A program made the position numbers and the translations under genes. Of a stretch of DNA of 64,000 nt, positions 1 through 6,730 are shown one piece after another (position 1 is the stretch's first letter; the number at the start of each line of letters is the position of its first letter). The stretch is from a virus, in the IMG/VR virus record IMGVR_UViG_3300045684_000009, positions 1-64,000 of that record. One strand, 5' to 3'. The notes beneath the pieces were generated by a model. That model saw only the letters and a list, made by a program, of their open reading frames with translations, had not been told where the DNA came from and ran no database searches.

Positions 1-34
1 CCCCCCCCCCAAACAGCATATTTATAGCAATAAT

Positions 35-159
35 GATGGTCACATGTCACCCCCACACACTCGTATACGCACGTATGTATGTACACATATGTATGAACTA
101 GTATGTTGATGGTCATTTATACTAGGTTGATGGTTGTTAATCATGATGGTTATGATGGT
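35..159 (+). repeat. Five GATGGT direct repeats
   Basis: GATGGT occurs at 35-40, 108-113, 129-134, 145-150 and 154-159, mostly preceded by AT or TT. Irregular spacing argues against a simple microsatellite. Iteron-like binding sites are possible, but nothing here shows a binding protein. Confidence 0.45.
62..95. repeat. Alternating pyrimidine-purine tract (34 bp)
   Basis: Every step in 62-95 is pyrimidine then purine (CG, TA, CA and TG dinucleotides). Such tracts favour Z-DNA or cruciform structure. A second, more GC-rich tract lies at 211-234. Confidence 0.6.
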
Positions 160-210
160 CCGCCCCCAAATCCTGGAATCCTGGACGTTGGTTGACCGAT
201 GTTGGTGGAT

Positions 211-234
211 CATGCACGCACGCGCGCGCACGCG
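211..234. repeat. Alternating pyrimidine-purine tract, CG-rich (24 bp)
   Basis: Positions 211-234 alternate strictly and consist mainly of CG and CA steps, the class most prone to Z-DNA. This is very unlike the A+T-rich DNA around it. Confidence 0.6.
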
Positions 235-336
235 AATACCAGGAATTATTGACATATCCAAACATTATAAGATCTTTAACATATAATTAACTAAACTGTT
301 AAAGAAATGTTAAGATACATTTATCATGCTTTTTTA

Positions 337-368
337 TTTGGTGGACTCAATAAGTATATATATCTTTG
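337..368 (+). promoter_or_regulatory. Candidate Bacteroidota-type promoter
   Basis: TTTG at 337-340 is separated by 20 bp from TATCTTTG at 361-368. This fits the known Bacteroidota sigma consensus TTTG-N19/20-TAnnTTTG. It would give a leader of about 170 nt before the gene at 545. Of the promoter candidates in this window it is the only one with a good -33 element, so it could serve host-RNAP (early) transcription. Confidence 0.45.
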
Positions 369-544
369 AGTATGCTTATAAAGATAGGCACGCGGTTAAA
401 TTGACATAATAAAAGTATTAATACATAGTAAGAACTATTGTATCGTATTACTGAACGTATAAATTATATATATAAGGAAATAAAGTATATAATTGAAGCG
501 ATAGTATAATCACATTATTAAATAACATTAAAATTAAAATTAAC

Positions 545-1366
545 ATGAAAGATTTAATTAAAAGTACAACATTGTCGAAAGCACAACAAAACGATTTAAA
601 TCATGTTTTAAATACTGTAATTACAGATAAAAACATGAGCAGCGAAATAAAGAACGCGCATGGTATCGTTGCAAGTGGCTCTTTTACTATGTTTTTAGCT
701 TGGTTACTTAATACCAAAATTGCTCTATCTTTTGCGCTTACTTGGATAGCAAACGGCAAAAAAATGAAGTACGGTGGTGTCGAGTACACGAATAAAGAGC
801 TTTATTGGAATGCTAAAAACAGTAACGAAAAGCTAAGATTTAGCACCTCAAAATTAAGAGCTTGCTTAAAACTTGCTAAACATTTATTTGGGGTGGACGG
901 TTCGCCCGTTGAAGATATTCAAAACAATATTGAAAACATTGTTACTTGGATTGAAAACGGTTTAATCACTAACTTAGAAAAAGATTTTATAAATCTTTTA
1001 AATGCCGACGGCACACTAAGCGAAGATAAAAACCCACACTTTTTTAAAAGCGAAGCGGAAATTGAAGCGGAAATTGCAGCGCTCGAAAAAAGAACTAAAA
1101 CTTTTAAACCCTTTGAAGATGCAGAAAACGAAGAGTTACAAAGTATAGAGCTTGAAGTGGTGTTAGACAACCCTAGAAGTAAAAAGGAACGCGAAGCAAA
1201 ACAAGCTCAAGCAATTACGGACTATCTTCTATTAAAGGAAGATGAATACACGAAGTTAAAAGACAAGATTAAAGTAGCAAACGACAAATTGAAAGAAAAC
1301 CGTACTGCTTTAAAAGCTTTAAATACTGAAATTGAAGATTTGAAAAGTGTCATAGTTTCAGAATAA
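545..1366 (+). CDS. Hypothetical protein with C-terminal coiled coil
   Basis: A 273-residue protein I do not recognise. Residues about 40-70 hold a hydrophobic stretch ending in WIANGKK that could be a membrane segment or a buried helix. Residues about 170-270 are charged and heptad-like, rich in Glu, Lys and Leu, which suggests a coiled coil. It is the only rightward gene left of the leftward block and is convergent with it. A hairpin follows 15 bp after the stop. No neighbour hints at a role. The reading frame is clean and the product has normal composition, so it is a real gene. Confidence 0.8.
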   Translation: MKDLIKSTTLSKAQQNDLNHVLNTVITDKNMSSEIKNAHGIVASGSFTMFLAWLLNTKIALSFALTWIANGKKMKYGGVEYTNKELYWNAKNSNEKLRFSTSKLRACLKLAKHLFGVDGSPVEDIQNNIENIVTWIENGLITNLEKDFINLLNADGTLSEDKNPHFFKSEAEIEAEIAALEKRTKTFKPFEDAENEELQSIELEVVLDNPRSKKEREAKQAQAITDYLLLKEDEYTKLKDKIKVANDKLKENRTALKALNTEIEDLKSVIVSE

Positions 1367-1380
1367 GTATATTAATCTTT

Positions 1381-1403
1381 GAGGTGTACACTTTGTACAC
1401 CTC
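1381..1403 (+). terminator. Hairpin after the first gene
   Basis: GAGGTGTAC (1381-1389) and GTACACCTC (1395-1403) form a perfect 9-bp stem with a 5-nt loop, 15 bp after the stop codon at 1366. It is followed only by TTT, so it is a weak intrinsic terminator candidate. Confidence 0.6.
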
Positions 1404-1851
1404 TTTAACCCTCTAAAATTAGTACAATGATATTAGCAGTCATATTTATTTACGTGTCTTGTTTACCTCTAATGGATTAAACACATATAATTGATTAATA
1501 TATTCAATACTCAAATTTCTTGAGCGCTCTCAGTTTTGGTGGGGGTGTTCGGAAATTTGGGTTTTTTGTGGGTGTGACCAAAGGGTAATCCCCACACCCA
1601 CCCGATATACACGTATAAAGCCACCAACACATACACAAGACGAAGTAAACCCCCAGACCAAGACAATGGGTGGGGGTAAAATGTAAGTACCTATCTACTT
1701 AAGGGTTGGGTGTAAATTAAACTATCTAAAACCGAGGGTGGGGGGGAATATATACCTAATTATCCTAAACTGACTACATCTTGATAGGCTTTCACCTAAC
1801 AGCTTCTAACTTACGAGTGGTGTGTTGTATCCTTTTTACATAGAAGTGTTG
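1404..1851. other. Convergent intergenic region with G-rich motifs
   Basis: No gene is visible here. The region lies between the 3' ends of the rightward gene and the leftward block. It contains three related G-rich motifs on the + strand, at 1538-1548, 1668-1677 and 1736-1746 (GGTGGGGG core). It also has a 9-bp inverted repeat, GTGGGTGTG (1568-1576) with CACACCCAC (1593-1601), with a 16-nt loop. No clear U-tract terminator for the leftward block was found. Confidence 0.6.
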
Positions 1852-2142
1852 TTACACAGGTTGTGGTGGAGTCTCAGGGGGTTGTTTTGGTATACCTACT
1901 TGTAGCATGAGTTGTTTTAGTTCTTTTTGTGGGTTATTTGTTATTAATCTGCCGAAAAAGAGGGTATCTCCCATACCAATAGCTTCCCACATCAAATGTA
2001 TGATGTTTTTCTTCTTATCGTCTATGTATAAACAATACTTGTATGATTCTGTTAATGGTATGTAGTATTCTTTATCTGTCTTACTATATATCCACCCCAA
2101 ATTTAGTATGTGCGCTTTGGTTAGTTTATTCTTCTTTGCCAT
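1852..2142 (-). CDS. Hypothetical protein, last gene of the leftward block
   Basis: A 96-residue basic protein, not recognised. It begins MAKKNKLTKAHIL, is mixed alpha/beta in look (TDKEYYIPL, YCLYIDD) and ends in a Pro-rich tail (PPETPPQP). It overlaps the end of the upstream gene by 17 nt, which suggests co-translation. It is the most distal gene of the leftward transcription unit. No catalytic motif is visible. Confidence 0.75.
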   Translation of the reverse strand: MAKKNKLTKAHILNLGWIYSKTDKEYYIPLTESYKYCLYIDDKKKNIIHLMWEAIGMGDTLFFGRLITNNPQKELKQLMLQVGIPKQPPETPPQPV

Positions 2143-2488
2143 AATCGGTCTTTATTGTTTCAAGCTCTGCTATTTTACTTTCCAGTTTTTCTTTTTTCTT
2201 GTTTATATTAGCTATTTCTGCTTCAACTTCTGCGGCAATCACTCCACTTGCGTGTTTGAGTATCACCTTATACACTTCATCTAGTAAATCGCCAGTTAAT
2301 TTTAACACTGGTAATGAATTCAATGCTGCCATTGATGCTGAGACATGGGTTGACTGTCTAAAGTTTATTGTCAACTCTGGCCTTAACCTCATATCAAATA
2401 ATTGATATCCACTTTTACTGTTATTTATTGGAGACTTGTAGTTCTTACATTCATTGTACTTGTCTATAAATTCTATATACTGATTCAT
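2126..2488 (-). CDS. Hypothetical protein with C-terminal coiled coil
   Basis: A 120-residue protein of unknown role. Residues about 80-118 form a strongly heptad-like helix (EAEIANINKKKEKLESKIAE), so it probably oligomerises. The start overlaps the stop of the upstream gene by 4 nt, and the end overlaps the next gene by 17 nt. A long antisense frame at 2199-2405 is a shadow. Confidence 0.75.
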   Translation of the reverse strand: MNQYIEFIDKYNECKNYKSPINNSKSGYQLFDMRLRPELTINFRQSTHVSASMAALNSLPVLKLTGDLLDEVYKVILKHASGVIAAEVEAEIANINKKKEKLESKIAELETIKTDYGKEE

Positions 2489-2904
2489 ATTAAATATCTT
2501 TTTTCTACGCCTAATAATGAAAATACACCTACTAATTCAACTAACGACTGTATGTATCCACAAAATACACATTCGTAATTGTAACCTGCTCTTAAATGTG
2601 CGAAATGTACGCGTAGGTCATACGTCACATCATCTATTTGACTCTTTGCTATTTTTACGTGACATCTAGGGAAAGAATATGTTGCTGCGTATTCTTTTCC
2701 TAGATATAACACATCGAATGTATCTGATCTTAATGGTAAGTCTGTATCTGGACATTTCTCAGCAGCCTCAATCTCGTCTAACGGCATTTGAACAAAATGA
2801 GCAAATGTCCAATCACCTCTGCCTGCATAATGCGTTAACCAATCTCTTGAGGTAATCCAGCTCTGTATTGAGGGTTCGAGTCTTAATTCTAGTTTCTTAG
2901 ACAT
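2485..2904 (-). CDS. Hypothetical protein
   Basis: A 139-residue protein, not recognised. Three Cys/His-containing stretches (PRCHVKIAK, HFAHLRAG, CVFCGY) might bind a metal, but no known finger spacing is met. The C-terminus (about 118-136) is hydrophobic. Its ATG overlaps the upstream stop in an 8-nt ATGTCTAA junction, the same form as in the capsid-fragment genes of this block. Confidence 0.72.
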   Translation of the reverse strand: MSKKLELRLEPSIQSWITSRDWLTHYAGRGDWTFAHFVQMPLDEIEAAEKCPDTDLPLRSDTFDVLYLGKEYAATYSFPRCHVKIAKSQIDDVTYDLRVHFAHLRAGYNYECVFCGYIQSLVELVGVFSLLGVEKRYLI

Positions 2905-3241
2905 GATAATGTATGTTTACGTTAGTTGCGTTTAAATACGCCACACAAGTGTCCAATGCGTCAACAGCGTTTTTACCACTCACGTTTAGCACGCTCCAAT
3001 TACATATTAGTTCTAAACTATAATTATTAGGGTATATGTATATTGTGTAATCGGTGTAAATCCCCTCTCTAACTATTATAGTGTGGTCTTTTGACGGTTC
3101 TGCATACCAAAGATCAAACTCATCTTCGGGCATGCTTTTAAGTTCCTCACAATTCTTAACATTCCATTTAACCAAATCTTTACGATCATAGTCTATGTCA
3201 CATTCACCAAGTAATACTATTTTACGTACTGACTTATCCAT
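2897..3241 (-). CDS. Hypothetical protein
   Basis: A 114-residue acidic protein, not recognised. The pattern suggests alternating beta strands (IVLLGECDIDYD, HTIIVREGIYTDYTIYIYPN). It ends in a His-containing tail and overlaps the next gene by 8 nt. There is a short 16-nt gap to the upstream gene. No function can be assigned. Confidence 0.72.
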   Translation of the reverse strand: MDKSVRKIVLLGECDIDYDRKDLVKWNVKNCEELKSMPEDEFDLWYAEPSKDHTIIVREGIYTDYTIYIYPNNYSLELICNWSVLNVSGKNAVDALDTCVAYLNATNVNIHYHV

Positions 3242-3257
3242 TCTTCAATGTTTTTTA

Positions 3258-3497
3258 TTATCTATACATTTTTGGTAAATAGTGAATAACAATTTTCATA
3301 GGTTCTACATTGTAACTCATAAGATTGACACTTTCGTCACATAATAAATCTCGACCTATTGATTGCAACATGTATGCTTTAGCGTCATCGTTAAAGTCTG
3401 AGAATGATAAAGCCTCTTTTTTCATAGTATCCAATTCTTTTAATTTATTTTGCATTTCTAGGTAATCGTCTAGAGATATTGTTACTTGTCCTTCCAT
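3258..3497 (-). CDS. Hypothetical small protein
   Basis: A 79-residue protein. Residues 5-35 (VTISLDDYLEMQNKLKELD) look like an N-terminal strand followed by an amphipathic helix, a layout seen in small phage regulators and structural adaptors; this is not enough to name it. It sits 2 bp after the upstream gene. Confidence 0.68.
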   Translation of the reverse strand: MEGQVTISLDDYLEMQNKLKELDTMKKEALSFSDFNDDAKAYMLQSIGRDLLCDESVNLMSYNVEPMKIVIHYLPKMYR

Positions 3498-3499
3498 AA

Positions 3500-3682
3500 T
3501 TATCTATTTTTTGTAGGTGTACGTATTGCAGGAGCTTCTACTGTTGTTGGTGGTGGGGTTATCGATATTAGATTAGGTCGTTTCTTACCGTTTACTATAT
3601 ATACAATTTTCCCGTTGTCATAGGTACTTCTGTATTTTGGGTAGTAAAATTTCTCACCAGTCTTTGCGTCTTTAAAGTTCAT
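3500..3682 (-). CDS. Hypothetical small protein
   Basis: A 60-residue basic protein. The N-terminal part (about 1-40) reads like a small beta domain (GEKFYYPKY, GKIVYIVNGKKRP). The rest is a Pro/Thr-rich tail. It overlaps the upstream gene by 11 nt. Role unknown. Confidence 0.65.
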   Translation of the reverse strand: MNFKDAKTGEKFYYPKYRSTYDNGKIVYIVNGKKRPNLISITPPPTTVEAPAIRTPTKNR

Positions 3683-4100
3683 TCTTTATATGTTTTACTA
3701 TTTTTAATCTTGCTTTATTAATCTTCTCGTCCTTAAAACTCATATCGCCCAAATGTTTAGCCATATATTCTTCGTATAATTTATTACTCAAATGTTTAAC
3801 TTTACCTAGATTTAACATTACATTAAATGTTCTTCCACATCCCACCACAGGATGTCTCGCTGCTATATTAAATCGATTACAACCATCAATATACTTTACT
3901 TGCTCGTTTTGGAATTTATATTTAAACTTAGATGGGTCATTAGGCATTATAATACCTTTACAATGAGGACTTCGAGTACATACACTCCCTACACCTATTA
4001 TAATGTGATTAAACACTGCTTCATCAATTCCCGAGATATAACACTTATAGAATTTATCGTCAAATACTATAATGTCTCCTTCTTTTATTTTATTGTTCAT
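3672..4100 (-). CDS. Hypothetical protein with Cys/His residues
   Basis: A 142-residue basic protein. It contains CTRSPHCKG (about 41-49), a Cys at the DGC motif and a Cys at VGCGR; these could form a zinc site, but the spacing fits no family I can name. The C-terminal 40 residues are a Lys-rich helix. It overlaps both neighbours by about 11 nt. Role unknown. Confidence 0.7.
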   Translation of the reverse strand: MNNKIKEGDIIVFDDKFYKCYISGIDEAVFNHIIIGVGSVCTRSPHCKGIIMPNDPSKFKYKFQNEQVKYIDGCNRFNIAARHPVVGCGRTFNVMLNLGKVKHLSNKLYEEYMAKHLGDMSFKDEKINKARLKIVKHIKNEL

Positions 4101-4314
4101 TCTCTATTTGTTTTACTAATTCGTTTCGAGTATCTAATAACATCTTTAATACTTTAGCTCTTTTTTCTGTTTGGTCGCAGTCGCAGTTGCAGGGGAACAT
4201 TCCTTCTGCATTGTCGTCACATTGACACAGAGCACATACCCCACATTGGTAAATTGTGTCGATAAATTCTTTTACTTCATCTACAGAGAACATTCTCTTT
4301 TCTCTTTTTTTCAT
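4090..4314 (-). CDS. Small cysteine-rich protein
   Basis: A 74-residue protein starting MKKREKRMF at 4314; an in-frame ATG at 4332 is possible but lies inside the upstream gene. Residues about 27-50 hold eight cysteines (CGVCALCQCDDN, then PCNCDCD), likely a zinc or iron-sulfur site. A helical Lys/Glu-rich C-terminus follows. No family is recognised. Confidence 0.7.
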   Translation of the reverse strand: MKKREKRMFSVDEVKEFIDTIYQCGVCALCQCDDNAEGMFPCNCDCDQTEKRAKVLKMLLDTRNELVKQIENEQ

Positions 4315-4316
4315 AA

Positions 4317-5090
4317 TTATGTATTTATGCAATCATAAGGACCTAACTGTCCTCCTTTTGATTTATTTAAACAATTGTATAAAGGATTATCTTTATAAAA
4401 CTTTATCATCTTTGTTTCCAAACTACAGGCATTGTTAACTTCTAAATATGGAGTCAGTTGAATAAATTGCCCTAATCTTTTTATTTTAGATATTTCAGGT
4501 CTACGATGTCGTCTCTTATCAATGTTGTAGGTTATACCTACGTATCTTTTATTAACGTGTTTTATTAGGTAGACACATCTTTTAAACCTATTTCCTACTT
4601 TTTTCATGTGCGAACATACTTCATCTAAAATACCTCGTCGAGACGCTGCAATATATGCAGCTCCATTTTTTAACTTAAATTCTGTTCTAGTATTATATTT
4701 TAAAGCTTCTTGTTGTATCATTTGATTTGTCCATTTAACAATACCAACCATGTGTGCGCATGCTTTTTCATATATTCCAAACTTTACAGCAGCAGCAACT
4801 GCCCCGCCAAATCTCTTCTTAAATTCAGTCCTAGTCTTACATTTTCTAGCCTCTTTTAATATTTCATCTTTTGTCCAATCAGAATGGTAATGGGGAGACA
4901 TGTGATGACAAACATCATTAAGTATACCTAACCGAATTGCCGCACTATATGCAGACCTATAATTTCTTTGAAATTCATATCTAGATTGACATCTAGAAGC
5001 AACTTCTCGTATAAGGTGTGGTAACCATTTAACTCTAGCGTCCCCATTATCGTACATCGTCTGTATCGCTTGTATTGCTTTTTGTTTCAT
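4317..5090 (-). CDS. GIY-YIG homing-type endonuclease with three helical repeats
   Basis: A 257-residue DNA-cleaving enzyme. Residues 22-64, 72-114 and 120-162 are three copies of a ~43-residue unit (W...EA.KC.TRTEFK...AAY.AA..GI...C.HM). This unit is familiar from phage homing endonucleases, where it is presumed to bind DNA. Residues about 172-245 form a GIY-YIG domain: VYLI (173-176), YVGIT (183-187), Arg-rich helix, catalytic Glu225 in SLETKMIKFYK and Asn239. It stands free rather than inside an intron and starts at the stop of its downstream-strand neighbour (5090). It is probably a selfish gene or serves phage-phage competition; the domain call is firm, the target unknown. Confidence 0.88.
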   Translation of the reverse strand: MKQKAIQAIQTMYDNGDARVKWLPHLIREVASRCQSRYEFQRNYRSAYSAAIRLGILNDVCHHMSPHYHSDWTKDEILKEARKCKTRTEFKKRFGGAVAAAVKFGIYEKACAHMVGIVKWTNQMIQQEALKYNTRTEFKLKNGAAYIAASRRGILDEVCSHMKKVGNRFKRCVYLIKHVNKRYVGITYNIDKRRHRRPEISKIKRLGQFIQLTPYLEVNNACSLETKMIKFYKDNPLYNCLNKSKGGQLGPYDCINT

Positions 5091-5452
5091 TATTCTTTTA
5101 ATTTAGTAGTGTGTGGGAAGTAATAATCATACGAACCTTTGTCAAAGTGTTTTAATAGTTGGGGTACATAACTAAACTTTAATCTAAAGTAGTCTCCTAT
5201 TATTCCTTTTTCTATAGAACCTTGTTCCGCCCCCAAATAAGCTTTATTGACTTCTTTTCTAGTGTACATCTCTTTACCGTCATAATACTTACATTGAGTA
5301 GCTGAGAAATATTGTGGACTTACTTCGCAAGTACCTATAAGGCTTAAATTCTCTCGTTGCGGTTGTTCAACTCTGTAATAATGTTTCTCTGTAAACTTAC
5401 CATTGTCGTCACTACCTTTGTATTCGTATATGTAATGTTTATTCTTCTTCAT
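5090..5452 (-). CDS. Hypothetical protein
   Basis: A 120-residue Tyr-rich protein, not recognised. Aromatic, strand-like segments dominate (HYIYEYKG, EKHYYRVEQ, YDYYFPH). The stop shares one base with the start of the GIY-YIG gene. It overlaps the upstream gene by 14 nt. No motif supports a function. Confidence 0.7.
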   Translation of the reverse strand: MKKNKHYIYEYKGSDDNGKFTEKHYYRVEQPQRENLSLIGTCEVSPQYFSATQCKYYDGKEMYTRKEVNKAYLGAEQGSIEKGIIGDYFRLKFSYVPQLLKHFDKGSYDYYFPHTTKLKE

Positions 5453-5627
5453 CTATATACCGCTTGATTACTAAACCTTCATCTTTTAACTTCCCAACCA
5501 TAGATGATACGTAGTATTTACCATCTTTATCCCAATCCCCCACAAATGTAGGAAAATAATCTAACAAAGTGTCGGACTCTAATAGTCGCATGTACTCTAT
5601 TTTATATTGATCTTTAGTCTTCGTCAT
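5439..5627 (-). CDS. Hypothetical small protein
   Basis: A 62-residue charged protein (MTKTKDQYKIEYMRLLESD) with a possible helix-turn-helix-like C-terminal half (YYVSSMVGKLKDEGLVIKRY), reminiscent of the recognition part of a winged helix. This is weak evidence for DNA binding. It begins 2 bp after the last capsid-fragment gene ends. Confidence 0.65.
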   Translation of the reverse strand: MTKTKDQYKIEYMRLLESDTLLDYFPTFVGDWDKDGKYYVSSMVGKLKDEGLVIKRYIDEEE

Positions 5628-5629
5628 GG

Positions 5630-5881
5630 CTACTTCATATCTACGTATACGGTCTCAATGTGGTCAGTCGCTGTACCCATGTCGTGGTCACCTCTTATTA
5701 CAGTTGCAAATCTTATACTCTTTACTTCCTCTCCTGTTTCTGTTTCGACTGCCGCTTTTATAAGTTCAATTACGTCTTTTTCTGTAAGTTCTATTTTTTT
5801 ATTTATCTTCATTAGTCTGTGTTTTGGTACAATTAATCCAAATTTATATTTATGTTTCCAAGAGTACCCCCAGTTATCCAT
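5630..5881 (-). CDS. Capsid-fragment protein E (MCP C-terminus plus novel domain)
   Basis: An 83-residue protein. Residues 4-18 (WGYSWKHKYKFGLIV) closely match MCP residues 491-504 (WGYDWFHRCKFGLV), the extreme C-terminus of this phage's major capsid protein. After that the protein diverges into about 55 residues with a helix then strands (LTEKDVIELIKAAVETE, then IRFATVIRGDHD), which are absent from the MCP. The ATG at 5881 overlaps the stop of fragment D in an 8-nt ATGGATAA junction. It is the last of five collinear capsid-like pieces. It may be a decoy or assembly modulator, or a relic. The gene call is firm, the MCP relationship strong, the role unknown. Confidence 0.8.
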   Translation of the reverse strand: MDNWGYSWKHKYKFGLIVPKHRLMKINKKIELTEKDVIELIKAAVETETGEEVKSIRFATVIRGDHDMGTATDHIETVYVDMK

Positions 5882-6263
5882 CTAAATTCATTGTTGGATG
5901 AAATTCAAATAATAACTCTCCTGCCACAAATACATAACACCTAAACGATGCTGTCGGTATGTGTGTACCTGGAAGTAAAACAGAGTGAATCATCATATTG
6001 TCAAGCTGAGGATTGTAGTTAACATCAATAACAGTATTAGTTACTAAATGACGATAACCTTGGTTATATGGTTCTTCAATCCAAGAGGTGTTAGAATTCT
6101 CCATATTATCCTGTATAAGCTTAAGACCACCTTGTCCAGTTACTATGTATAAATGTAATGGTGACGGTATCTTATCGAACACCTCTGCTCTCACATGTTC
6201 TATCATGAACGATAATGCATCATTCATTTTAGTGGCGTTGTATTTAATTATTCGTTTATTCAT
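5874..6263 (-). CDS. Capsid-fragment protein D (MCP residues ~311-455)
   Basis: A 129-residue protein starting MNKRIIKYNATKM at 6263 (a GTG at 6269 is an alternative). It aligns by eye with MCP 309-455: YNATKMNDALSFMIEHVRAEVFD with the MCP stretch from YNPRANG to WFD, then VTGQGGLKLIQD with LYTGQAGLKLFHD (344-356), then a C-terminal match of SVLLPGTHIP..F.CYVFV to TVTYPNSHYPVSSYEFYAF. The MCP segment about 360-405 is mostly lost. Its start continues the MCP alignment exactly where fragment C stops, with an ATGAATAA stop-start overlap. The capsid ancestry is very likely, but no function is shown. Confidence 0.82.
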   Translation of the reverse strand: MNKRIIKYNATKMNDALSFMIEHVRAEVFDKIPSPLHLYIVTGQGGLKLIQDNMENSNTSWIEEPYNQGYRHLVTNTVIDVNYNPQLDNMMIHSVLLPGTHIPTASFRCYVFVAGELLFEFHPTMNLDG

Positions 6264-6501
6264 CTTCACATATTTGATCTATATATCCCAAAGGAGATAT
6301 TCCAGGACCTAATGTTATAATATTTTTAAACTTATCATCTGTTATGATCGAATCGCTTGGGTGTACTGCGCCACCAAAAGGTAAGTCAGCTTCCTTTATA
6401 CCATTGTTCCAATCTGCGTTCCTATTTGCATGCTCTGAGATAGGTTCTACAAGAAATAATCTACCTCCTTTCTTTACATAAAATGTTCCGTACTTACTCA
6501 T
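6256..6501 (-). CDS. Capsid-fragment protein C (MCP residues ~270-308)
   Basis: An 81-residue protein starting MSKYGTFYVKKGG at 6501. The frame is open back to 6567, but the ATG at 6501 overlaps the upstream stop as ATGAGTAA, like its neighbours. The clearest MCP match is IITLGPGISPLGYIDQICE with MCP RITTGPGLFEFLEESN (294-309). The first 50 residues match only loosely. In context it sits between fragments B and D in MCP order. On its own this assignment would be weak; the order of the set supports it. Confidence 0.68.
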   Translation of the reverse strand: MSKYGTFYVKKGGRLFLVEPISEHANRNADWNNGIKEADLPFGGAVHPSDSIITDDKFKNIITLGPGISPLGYIDQICEDE

Positions 6502-6730
6502 ATTTTTCATTTTTAAATCTACAATCATGTTCGTAGCCCTGAATCCACCCCTTCCCAATTGAGCCAAAAGTTAACTTATATATCCAACGTTTCCACCACC
6601 TATGTATTACAGGCTTGGGGTTACTCAATACTACAATGTTTTCGTTAAGTATATCATTAGTATTAAACCAATCACAATTCAACCTTAGTATAAAATGTCC
6701 TTTTTTATCCACAGTAATCAATTTCTCCAC
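6494..6730 (-). CDS. Capsid-fragment protein B (MCP residues ~118-168)
   Basis: A 78-residue protein beginning at GTG 6730, or at GTG 6712, which overlaps the upstream stop as GTGGATAA. GHFILRLNCDWFNTNDIL matches MCP QITFLIRLDVDWFGPYDVL (118-136). The following strand (IVVLSNPKPV) matches MCP CQVVVESEPKFV (144-155). It duplicates part of the MCP region also present in the SET fusion, but is less similar to that copy (which has SFKSKKF in place of RLDVDWF). The C-terminal 25 residues (from GKGWIQGYE) are unmatched. It could be half of a degenerate second capsid gene or a free domain; role unknown. Confidence 0.72.
   Translation of the reverse strand: MEKLITVDKKGHFILRLNCDWFNTNDILNENIVVLSNPKPVIHRWWKRWIYKLTFGSIGKGWIQGYEHDCRFKNEKYE

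Larger units (their letters stand above)
1..544. other. Non-coding left end with unusual composition
   Basis: I see no convincing gene in this stretch. It opens with ten consecutive C residues at the window edge. Positions 1-240 are richer in G+C than the phage and carry GATGGT repeats and alternating pyrimidine-purine tracts; positions 241-544 are A+T-rich like the rest. A leftward 73-codon open frame (40-261) has low-complexity translation and is probably fortuitous. An 8-bp inverted repeat, TCTTTAAC (273-280) with GTTAAAGA (298-305), lies upstream of a possible promoter. The stretch could be a genome terminus, part of an origin, or contig-end sequence that is not phage; the sequence alone does not decide. 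Confidence 0.6.

Noticed and set aside
40-261. 73-codon minus-strand frame at the left edge
   Set aside because: Low-complexity, His/Arg/Ile-rich translation of repeat DNA, with no plausible neighbours or start context.
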